DNA of 5,281 nucleotides from NCBI GenBank assembly GCA_024280195.1, contig JAJRQP010000038.1, positions 1 to 5,281 of the forward strand. The letters run 5' to 3'. Of this stretch, positions 1 to 4,750 are shown one piece after another. Below the pieces are notes generated by a model, which worked only from the letters and a program-made list of their open reading frames with translations, was not told where the DNA came from and did no database searches. The stretch's first letter is position 1. Each line of letters begins with the position of its first letter. The DNA is from Bacteroidota bacterium (GTDB lineage Bacteria; Bacteroidota; Bacteroidia; Flavobacteriales_D; Crocinitomicaceae). The translations under genes were made by a program, and so were the position numbers.

Positions 1-964
1 GCACTCGGTATTGCAATCCTAATTTCTCCAACAATCTTTTCACGTGTTCCATCATTTCTTCCAAAGCTGCTTCAGAATTACTTGGATGCTCTACACGAAC
101 AATTTCCACTTTATCAAATTGATGCAAACGGTTCAATCCTCGTACATCTTTCCCGTAAGAACCTGCTTCTCTCCTGAAACAAGGAGTATACCCTGTTATT
201 TTAATAGAAAAATCATCATTTGGAAGAATTACATTTCTGTAAATGTTAGTTAATGGAACCTCAGCCGTTGGAATTAGGTATAAATCATCAACTGGCATAT
301 AGTACATTTGTCCTTCTTTATCTGGAAGTTGACCTGTTCCCAGTGCAGAAGCTTCATTCACAACTAAAGGCGCTTGATGTTCTACATAACCTGCTTTATC
401 GGCTTCATCTAGGAAGAAAGAAATCAATGCTCGTTGCAATTTTGCGCCTTTTCCAATGTACATCGGGAAACCTGCACCTGTAATTTTAACACCTAGTTCA
501 AAATCAATGAGGTTGAATTTACTCGCAATATCCCAATGAGGCATCGGTTTAAAATTGAAGCTTGGCTCTTCACCTGATTCAAAAATCGTTTCATTATCTT
601 GTTCACTCTTACCCGCTTTTACCAATTCATTTGGAACATTGGGTAATTGGAACATCAACTCAGTGATTTCATTTTGCAAAGCATCAACCTTTTCTTTCAA
701 GGCGTTTTCTTCCTCCTTAAGGACAGAAGTCTGTGCTTTTGCTTCATTCGCCTCTTGTGCCTTTCCTTCTTTAAAAAGAATACCAATTTGTTTAGAGATT
801 TGATTCATTTGAGAAGCAACATCTTCCAATTTTGCTTTTTCAGCACGCCATTGTTCATCTTTAGAAAGAACATTTGCAACAATTTCGGAAGCATCAAAAT
901 GACGTTTCTTTAATCCTTCAATGACACTTTCTTTTTCTGTTCTTAAACGTTGAATCTCTAACAT
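1..964 (-). CDS. serS: Seryl-tRNA synthetase, N-terminal 321 residues (3' end cut by window)
   Basis: Cytoplasmic class II aminoacyl-tRNA synthetase that charges tRNA(Ser) with serine, using ATP. The frame is open from an ATG at 962-964 to the window edge with no stop. Residues ~1-110 form the N-terminal tRNA-binding helical arm, rich in Lys/Glu/Gln and typical of a long antiparallel coiled coil (MLEIQRLRTEKESVIEGLKKR at the start). The catalytic core follows: a motif 1 region around 176-202, the serine-binding TAE loop at 233-235 (IPTAEVPLTN), and motif 2 at ~260-290 with the FRREAGSYGKDVRG signature. The family is about 420-425 residues long, so ~100 C-terminal residues including motif 3 lie beyond position 1. 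The ATG was chosen because the family normally begins ML.. directly before this arm and a promoter-like site lies just upstream. It is probably a separate transcript from rpmA, because a terminator lies between them. Identification is secure. Confidence 0.97.
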   Translation of the reverse strand, partial: MLEIQRLRTEKESVIEGLKKRHFDASEIVANVLSKDEQWRAEKAKLEDVASQMNQISKQIGILFKEGKAQEANEAKAQTSVLKEEENALKEKVDALQNEITELMFQLPNVPNELVKAGKSEQDNETIFESGEEPSFNFKPMPHWDIASKFNLIDFELGVKITGAGFPMYIGKGAKLQRALISFFLDEADKAGYVEHQAPLVVNEASALGTGQLPDKEGQMYYMPVDDLYLIPTAEVPLTNIYRNVILPNDDFSIKITGYTPCFRREAGSYGKDVRGLNRLHQFDKVEIVRVEHPSNSEAALEEMMEHVKRLLEKLGLQYRV

Positions 965-981
965 TTGGTTTGTTTTTTTGG

Positions 982-989
982 CAAATTTA
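982..989 (-). promoter_or_regulatory. Candidate serS promoter (-7 element)
   Basis: Read on the minus strand this is TAAATTTG, an exact match to the Bacteroidota -7 consensus TAnnTTTG, ending 17 bases before the serS ATG. A leader of only ~10-15 bases is implied. The -33 partner is poor: the nearest TTTG (1001-1004) is only 11 bases away, shorter than the usual 17-23, and at the right distance there is only TTCG, inside the terminator stem. The placement after a terminator and before a gene supports it; the weak -33 limits confidence. Confidence 0.45.
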
Positions 990-1001
990 ATTATTCTTTA
1001 C

Positions 1002-1051
1002 AAAAAAAGGCGAACTCCATCCCGATAATCATCGGGGCGGAATTCGCCTTT
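1002..1051 (-). terminator. Intrinsic terminator of the rplU-rpmA transcript
   Basis: Long hairpin with arms at 1006-1026 and 1031-1051 and a 4-base loop at 1027-1030, followed on the minus strand by seven T (complement of the A run 1002-1008). Transcribed on the minus strand, the 21 paired positions contain only one mismatch and two G-U wobbles. Transcribed on the plus strand the same arms give two mismatches and one wobble, and no good T run follows. Both facts point to termination of minus-strand transcripts leaving rpmA, whose stop lies ~20 bases upstream. Confidence 0.88.
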
Positions 1052-1071
1052 ATAATAATTTGACGTTCTAT

Positions 1072-1341
1072 TTACGCTTCCGCAGTCTCAAAAGGGACTA
1101 CTGATACAAATGAACGATTGTTTCTTTTCTTACGGAATTCTACAGTACCATCAGTCAATGCGAATAAAGTATGATCTTTACCCATTCCAACATTTACACC
1201 TGGATGATGTTGTGTTCCTCTTTGACGAACGATAATGTTACCAGCAATTGCTGCTTGTCCACCAAAAATTTTCACTCCTAATCGCTTACTTTCTGATTCA
1301 CGACCATTTTTAGAACTACCGACTCCTTTCTTATGTGCCAT
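1072..1341 (-). CDS. rpmA: 50S ribosomal protein L27 (bL27)
   Basis: Small basic protein of the large ribosomal subunit, located near the peptidyl-transferase centre, where its N-terminal tail approaches the tRNA acceptor ends. Its 89 residues match the usual bacterial length (~85-90). The N-terminus MAHKKGVGSSKNGRES is typical: the flexible Lys/Gly/Ser tail begins directly after the Met, so no cleaved leader of the Firmicutes type is seen. The family signature GNIIVRQRGTQHHPG is at residues 34-48. It lies 40 bases downstream of rplU on the same strand, the classic rplU-rpmA pair, and is followed by a strong terminator. There is no Shine-Dalgarno; the bases before the ATG are A/T-rich, as is usual in Bacteroidota. 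It is probably transcribed from the promoter before rplU. Nothing is odd about the gene. Confidence 0.98.
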   Translation of the reverse strand: MAHKKGVGSSKNGRESESKRLGVKIFGGQAAIAGNIIVRQRGTQHHPGVNVGMGKDHTLFALTDGTVEFRKKRNNRSFVSVVPFETAEA

Positions 1342-1357
1342 TTTCTTAAAATTTTAT

Positions 1358-1374
1358 CTTCGAATAAATCGAAG
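1358..1374 (-). other. Small hairpin in the rplU-rpmA gap
   Basis: CTTCGA (1358-1363) and TCGAAG (1369-1374) are perfect complements around a 5-base loop, in the 40-base gap between rplU and rpmA. The 6-pair stem has no T run after it on the minus strand, so it is not a convincing terminator. It could be an mRNA processing or stability element, or chance. Confidence 0.3.
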
Positions 1375-1381
1375 CGATTAA

Positions 1382-1693
1382 TTACGCTTTAATATCTGTA
1401 ATCGTTATTGCTGTATAGCTCTGACGATGTCCATTCTTTTTCTTGTAACCCTTTCTTCTATTCTTTCTGAATACGATTACTTTGTCTCCTTTTACGTGTG
1501 CTTCTACTTTTGCAGAAACTTTTGCACCTTTTATAGCTGGGGCGCCTAATTGAACCTTACCATCGTTTTCAACAAGAAGAACTTTATCGAAAGATATTTT
1601 CTTTCCTTCTTCTGCATCTAAACGGTGGACAAAGATCTTTTGGTCTTTTTGCACTTTAAACTGCTGCCCTGCTATCTCCACTATTGCGTACAT
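1382..1693 (-). CDS. rplU: 50S ribosomal protein L21 (bL21)
   Basis: Structural protein of the large ribosomal subunit that binds 23S rRNA. At 103 residues it has the standard length. It starts with the conserved MYAIVEIAGQQFKVQ (residues 1-15), has the mid-domain KVLLVENDGKVQLGAPAIKGAKVSA in outline at 37-61, and the basic RNA-binding end RKNRRKGYKKKNGHRQ at 76-91 followed by the TAITITDI strand. It is the first gene of the rplU-rpmA pair, with its own promoter ending ~43 bases upstream. The start is fixed by homology, since MYAIVEI is the universal beginning. No terminator is seen between the upstream transporter gene and this promoter, so some readthrough into rplU is possible. Identification is secure. 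Confidence 0.98.
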   Translation of the reverse strand: MYAIVEIAGQQFKVQKDQKIFVHRLDAEEGKKISFDKVLLVENDGKVQLGAPAIKGAKVSAKVEAHVKGDKVIVFRKNRRKGYKKKNGHRQSYTAITITDIKA

Positions 1694-1735
1694 ATAGCTA
1701 TTGTTTTTTAATTATTATTAATCCAAAATGGAGGA

Positions 1736-1765
1736 CAAAGATACAGGTTTTAGTTAACAATACAA
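1736..1765 (-). promoter_or_regulatory. Promoter of rplU-rpmA (Bacteroidota type)
   Basis: On the minus strand TTG (1763-1765) is followed after 19 bases by TATCTTTG (1736-1743), an exact TAnnTTTG -7 element with in-range spacing. The expected start of transcription is near 1730, giving a leader of ~36 bases before the rplU ATG. The -33 element lies right behind the stop codon of the upstream transporter gene (1768-1770). Confidence 0.68.
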
Positions 1766-1767
1766 TG

Positions 1768-2712
1768 TTAATGAGTATTTTTTTTAGGTACAACCTGCTT
1801 TTTTCCTAAAAAATTAGCGATAAACACTCCTAATAATACAATTCCCATCGCAATAATTTGATACCACCCTATTCTTTCTCCGAAATACAAACCGATTACA
1901 ACCGCAACAATTGGAATGAGATAGGTTACACTTGTTGCAAACAATACAGAAGAGATTGATATCATTTTATTAAACAATATCAATGCAATTGCCGTTCCTA
2001 CAACACTCAATATAGATATATAAAACAACCCCTGAAAGGCAAACTCGTTTGTTTCTATAACATAGAAGACATCACTTTTGTACCCTATGATTATACTTGG
2101 TAAAAGAATAATCATAAAAGCCAAAGCAGCCAATTCAACACTTTTCAGGTGAGGTAACTTATATTTTATGGTGTTAACACTTATCGCGTAGCAGAATGTT
2201 GCAATTACTACAGCAAAAATGTGTGACCACTCCCCTTTTACTTCAAAATTCTTTCCTGAAACCATCAACAAAACAACTCCAACAACACCAACCGCAACAC
2301 CTAATAATTGAAGTTTATTCAAGCGTTCTTTAAATAAAAAGAAACCAATTGTTAGTGCAAAAATCGGCGTAAAACTGTTCATCATCCCAGCTAAACCGGA
2401 AGAAACACCCGTTTCTGCATAGGTAAATAAATAGGCTGGGAAAAAATTGCCGCACAAACCGACAATCAATAGAAAAAGAAAAGTTTTGAAATTCTTAAGT
2501 TGTGAAATAGCTTTAAAAGCAAACGGTAGTAAAACAACCCCTGCTATCACCATTCTTATTGACGCGACTTGAACGTCAGAAAAGATTGGCTGGCCAGAAG
2601 TCGTAAACATCCCTCTTTTCATTAAAATAAAAGAACTCCCCCAAATCAATGAGAGGGTAACTAAATACAACCACGCTTTACTTTCTTTTGACATGGAAAC
2701 AAAAGTAATCAT
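1768..2712 (-). CDS. DMT superfamily (EamA) transporter, substrate unknown
   Basis: Inner-membrane protein with about ten hydrophobic helices in two repeated EamA halves (residues ~15-152 and ~165-302), as in exporters of amino acids and other metabolites. Family marks are LSLIWGSSFILMKRG in helix 1 (20-34), the end of the first half at FFLFKERLNKLQLLGVAVG (124-142), and the matching end of the second half at GLYFGERIGWYQIIAMG (274-290). It ends with the usual short basic cytoplasmic tail (GKKQVVPKKNTH). The length, ~308-314 residues, is typical. Two starts are possible: ATG at 2710-2712 (MITFVSMSKES) or ATG at 2692-2694 (MSKESKAWLYL). The outer limit is given here, but I favour the inner Met, since such proteins usually begin just before helix 1. 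The gene is divergent from mraZ and carries a MraZ-like site in its candidate promoter. The substrate cannot be told from sequence; EamA proteins are too diverse. Confidence 0.93.
   Translation of the reverse strand: MITFVSMSKESKAWLYLVTLSLIWGSSFILMKRGMFTTSGQPIFSDVQVASIRMVIAGVVLLPFAFKAISQLKNFKTFLFLLIVGLCGNFFPAYLFTYAETGVSSGLAGMMNSFTPIFALTIGFFLFKERLNKLQLLGVAVGVVGVVLLMVSGKNFEVKGEWSHIFAVVIATFCYAISVNTIKYKLPHLKSVELAALAFMIILLPSIIIGYKSDVFYVIETNEFAFQGLFYISILSVVGTAIALILFNKMISISSVLFATSVTYLIPIVAVVIGLYFGERIGWYQIIAMGIVLLGVFIANFLGKKQVVPKKNTH
2700..2707 (-). promoter_or_regulatory. -7-like element overlapping the transporter's N-terminal codons
   Basis: The minus strand reads TACTTTTG, an exact TAnnTTTG match, ending 5 bases before the inner ATG (2692-2694) and lying downstream of the outer ATG (2710-2712). 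If used, transcription would begin at or next to the inner ATG, giving a nearly leaderless message. No TTG sits at the normal distance upstream, only a weak TTCG (2731-2734) after 23 bases. It may be chance. Confidence 0.25.
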
Positions 2713-2779
2713 AAGAATTTAGTCACGATACGAATAACTCGTCAGTTAACAATTAGTGAAAGTTTTCAACACCATTAAT

Positions 2780-2809
2780 CAACTCTACCACTTTTTACCA
2801 CTTTACAAA
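2780..2809 (-). promoter_or_regulatory. Candidate promoter of the transporter gene with a MraZ-like site in its spacer
   Basis: On the minus strand TTTG (2806-2809) is followed after 18 bases by TAGAGTTG (2780-2787), a 7 of 8 match to TAnnTTTG. The spacing is within the normal range. The spacer is almost wholly filled by GTGGTAAAAAGTGG, so a protein bound there would block or alter polymerase. The expected leader is ~60-80 bases, depending on which ATG is used. Confidence 0.5.
2786..2802 (-). promoter_or_regulatory. MraZ-box-like site, transporter side
   Basis: On the minus strand this is AGTGGTAAAAAGTGGTA: two GTGGTA units exactly 10 bases apart. It is an exact inverted copy of the 17 bases at 2905-2921 before mraZ. 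No third unit is visible at the next 10-base step on either side. The 10-base phasing of G-rich units is that of MraZ operators in other bacteria (TGGG units with 5-base spacers in E. coli). That MraZ binds here is inference. Confidence 0.6.
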
Positions 2810-2862
2810 AACTTGCTAAAGCCTTTTATTATTGATACTTTTACATCTATAAGTGTAACCTT

Positions 2863-2875
2863 TTGTTATTAACAA
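2863..2875. other. 13-base palindrome in the mraZ/transporter spacer
   Basis: TTGTTA-T-TAACAA is a perfect inverted repeat around one central base, lying near the middle of the stretch between the two MraZ-like sites. It could be an operator half-site pair for another dimeric regulator, but short AT-only palindromes are common in DNA this AT-rich. Confidence 0.25.
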
Positions 2876-2895
2876 CGTCTATACTTATCAACAAT

Positions 2896-2921
2896 GTGAA
2901 ATCTAGTGGTAAAAAGTGGTA
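2896..2921 (+). promoter_or_regulatory. MraZ-box-like operator upstream of mraZ (2 full + 1 partial repeat)
   Basis: Three units at a strict 10-base step: GTGAAA (2896-2901, degenerate), GTGGTA (2906-2911) and GTGGTA (2916-2921). The last ends 34 bases before the mraZ ATG. Known MraZ proteins bind a few short G-rich direct repeats at 10-base steps in front of their own operon, and the layout here agrees, though the unit is GTGGTA rather than TGGG. No clear promoter is seen: possible -7 sites are TAAATATC (2920-2927) and TATTTTTA (2931-2938), both imperfect and without a good TTG at the usual distance. Binding is inferred from position and phasing. Confidence 0.72.
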
Positions 2922-2955
2922 AATATCTACTATTTTTACAACTATTAAAATCGTT

Positions 2956-3414
2956 ATGGCAGGATTAGTAGGTGAATTTGAAGTTAAACTGGACGCTAAA
3001 GGGCGTTTCATGTTTCCTTCCGGGTTACGGAAGCAACTTCCACCTGCGTGTCAACGAGATTTCATGTTGAATAAAGGTTTTGAGGATTGCCTAACGCTGT
3101 TCCCACTTACAGATTGGGAAAAAATCAGTAAAAAGCTTTCTAAAATGAACTTATTCAAACCAAAAAACAGAATGTTCTACCGACTGTTCCATCAAGGAGC
3201 CAAGCTGGTTAGTCTTGACAAAGCAGGGAGAGCATTGATTCCAGTTAATCACATGGAACGCGTTGGTTTGAAACAAGAAGCTATGCTTATTGCATACAAC
3301 GACAGAATTGAAATCTGGGACAAGTCCAAGTACTTCGAAATGATCGAAGGCTCCATAGCGGATTTTGCTGATTTAGCAGATGAAGTAATGGGAGATTTGG
3401 AAAATGGAGAATAA
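2956..3414 (+). CDS. mraZ: Transcriptional regulator MraZ
   Basis: DNA-binding regulator at the head of the division and cell wall cluster; in other bacteria it forms a ring-shaped oligomer and controls its own operon. The 152 residues fit the family (~140-155). Two SpoVT/AbrB-like halves are visible, each with the family DxxGR motif: DAKGR at 13-17 followed by FMFPSGLRKQL, and DKAGR at 88-92 followed by ALIPVNHMERVGL. The C-terminal part (125-152) is acidic. The ATG at 2956 gives the typical MAGLVGEFEVKLDAKGR start, with no earlier in-frame Met needed. The last 11 bases overlap the start of rsmH, indicating translational coupling. A cluster of 10-base-phased GTGGTA repeats just upstream is the likely autoregulatory operator. 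Confidence 0.97.
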   Translation: MAGLVGEFEVKLDAKGRFMFPSGLRKQLPPACQRDFMLNKGFEDCLTLFPLTDWEKISKKLSKMNLFKPKNRMFYRLFHQGAKLVSLDKAGRALIPVNHMERVGLKQEAMLIAYNDRIEIWDKSKYFEMIEGSIADFADLADEVMGDLENGE

Positions 3415-4321
3415 TCAAGACTATCACATACCAGTATTACTGAAAGACTGCATCGATGCACTAAGCATAGATCCAAACGGAACTTATATTGACGTTACTT
3501 TTGGTGGTGGAGGTCATTCTCAAGAGATTTTTAAACTTCTTTCAGAAAAAGGACAGCTTATTTCTTTTGATCAAGATAAAGATGCGGAGAAGAACGCATG
3601 GGAAGCATCCAACTTTCATTTTGTTGCAGCAAACTTCGAGCATATCAGCAACCACTTAAGAATGCTCGGAATTAAACAAGTCGATGGAATTCTTGCAGAC
3701 CTAGGAGTATCATCTCACCAATTTGATGAAATTTCAAGAGGATTCTCTTTTAGAGGAGACGCTAAATTAGATATGCGAATGAATCAAAATGCTGAATTGT
3801 CAGCTGCGGATTTAATCAATAACTATGAAGAAGCAGAATTAGTTCGTGTTTTTAGCAGTTATGGAGAGGTTAAGAACTCTCGTAAATTGGCTTCAACAAT
3901 CATTGCCGCAAGGTCTTCGAAGAAAATTAAAACAACAGGAGAGTTTACCACGGTAATAGAGCATTGCGCTCCAAAATACAAAGAACACAAATATTTCGCG
4001 CAAGTCTTTCAAGCAATTAGAATTGAAGTTAATAGTGAAATGAGAGCACTCGAATCATTCTTAACGCAATGTGAAAAAATAATTAAACCTGGAGGGAAAC
4101 TTGTTGTCATGTCTTATCATTCTTTAGAAGACAGACTTGTTAAGAACTATATGAAACGTGGTTCTCTCTCTGGAGAAATTACAAAAGACTTTTACGGCAA
4201 TGTATTGAAACCATTTACAGAGGTTGTGAGGAAACCAATCACACCATCTGATGAGGAAATAGAACGCAACAGTAGAGCGCGTAGTGCCAAACTAAGAATA
4301 GCAGAGCGAAATGGAGAATGA
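3404..4321 (+). CDS. rsmH: 16S rRNA m4C1402 methyltransferase RsmH (MraW)
   Basis: S-adenosylmethionine-dependent enzyme that methylates N4 of C1402 in 16S rRNA, in the decoding centre of the small ribosomal subunit. The 305 residues match the usual ~300-315. Visible motifs are the start YHIPVLLKDCIDAL (7-20), the SAM-binding glycine loop DVTFGGGGHS (30-39), the acidic DQD after strand 2 (56-58), DLGVSSHQFD (99-108), RGFSFRGDAKLDMRM (112-126), the catalytic-fold SYHSLEDR (237-244), and the C-terminal RARSAKLR (291-298). All expected blocks are present. It overlaps mraZ by 11 bases at its start and the FtsL-like gene by 11 bases at its end, so it is most likely translated by coupling within the dcw operon. 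The ATG at 3404 leaves the usual short lead-in before HIPVLL. Confidence 0.98.
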   Translation: MENNQDYHIPVLLKDCIDALSIDPNGTYIDVTFGGGGHSQEIFKLLSEKGQLISFDQDKDAEKNAWEASNFHFVAANFEHISNHLRMLGIKQVDGILADLGVSSHQFDEISRGFSFRGDAKLDMRMNQNAELSAADLINNYEEAELVRVFSSYGEVKNSRKLASTIIAARSSKKIKTTGEFTTVIEHCAPKYKEHKYFAQVFQAIRIEVNSEMRALESFLTQCEKIIKPGGKLVVMSYHSLEDRLVKNYMKRGSLSGEITKDFYGNVLKPFTEVVRKPITPSDEEIERNSRARSAKLRIAERNGE

Positions 4322-4742
4322 ATTCATCGACAGAGCAATGCAGGATGCGAAGGAAACCGAAAAGAAGAAAACGGCAGCGAAAAAAGCATCTAGAAACTCT
4401 TCCAAAAAGAAGAGTAAAGGACCGAGCACCTTTGTTCAAATTCTAAATGGTGACTTCTTAACAAAGGAGTTTATGTTGAAGAATTTAAACTTCATTTTCT
4501 TCATCATGTTTCTACTGCTATTGGTTGTTGGAAAAGGATACTACGGCAAAAAACTGTCCGCAGATGTGCAAAAAACGCAACGAGAACTAGATGAAGCAAC
4601 ATCTGATTATTTCGAAGCAAAAGCAGAACTGGAAGAAAAGACAAGACGAACAGAATTAGTACAGAAGTTAGAGCAAACAGGATTGAAGGAAACTGTAAAC
4701 CCAACAAAAGTAATACGTGTCAAAAAAGAAGAGCAAGAATAA
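4311..4742 (+). CDS. ftsL: FtsL-like cell-division membrane protein
   Basis: Small single-pass membrane protein; by position and shape it is the Bacteroidota counterpart of FtsL, which joins the divisome and helps activate septal wall synthesis by FtsW/FtsI. The 143 residues fall into a charged cytoplasmic part rich in Lys (especially 18-37), one membrane helix at ~60-75 (FIFFIMFLLLLVV), and an outer part at ~80-122 rich in Glu/Lys/Ala/Leu that looks like a coiled coil, ending in a short basic/acidic tail. The type II topology (N-terminus inside) fits the positive charges before the helix. It starts inside the last 11 bases of rsmH and ends 8 bases before ftsI, the standard dcw position for ftsL. 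Sequence similarity to classical FtsL is weak, as is common, so the name rests mainly on context and architecture. Confidence 0.85.
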   Translation: MENEFIDRAMQDAKETEKKKTAAKKASRNSSKKKSKGPSTFVQILNGDFLTKEFMLKNLNFIFFIMFLLLLVVGKGYYGKKLSADVQKTQRELDEATSDYFEAKAELEEKTRRTELVQKLEQTGLKETVNPTKVIRVKKEEQE

Positions 4743-4750
4743 CTAAACAA

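Noticed and set aside
44..913. Several plus-strand open frames of 69-88 codons across this stretch
   Set aside because: They lie opposite the serS reading frame, which is clearly coding on the minus strand with recognisable class II synthetase motifs. The plus-strand proteins look like no family and have no start signals.
1722..1732. TCCA-AAA-TGGA mini-hairpin in the rplU leader, considered as a ribosomal-protein leader structure
   Set aside because: The stem is only four pairs and the leader is ~36 bases, too small to support an autoregulatory leader from sequence alone.
2856..2865. TAACCTTTTG with TTG at 2832-2834, considered as the mraZ promoter
   Set aside because: It has one base too many between TA and TTTG, so it does not match TAnnTTTG; spacing to the TTG is fine but this alone is weak.
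2885..2893. TTATCAACA, resembling a DnaA box
   Set aside because: It differs from the TTATnCACA consensus at one key position and stands alone; no cluster of boxes, AT-rich unwinding element or dnaA gene is nearby, so no origin is claimed.
3249..3476. Minus-strand open frame opposite mraZ and the start of rsmH
   Set aside because: It is antisense to two certain genes, and its composition is what the reverse of those codons would give.
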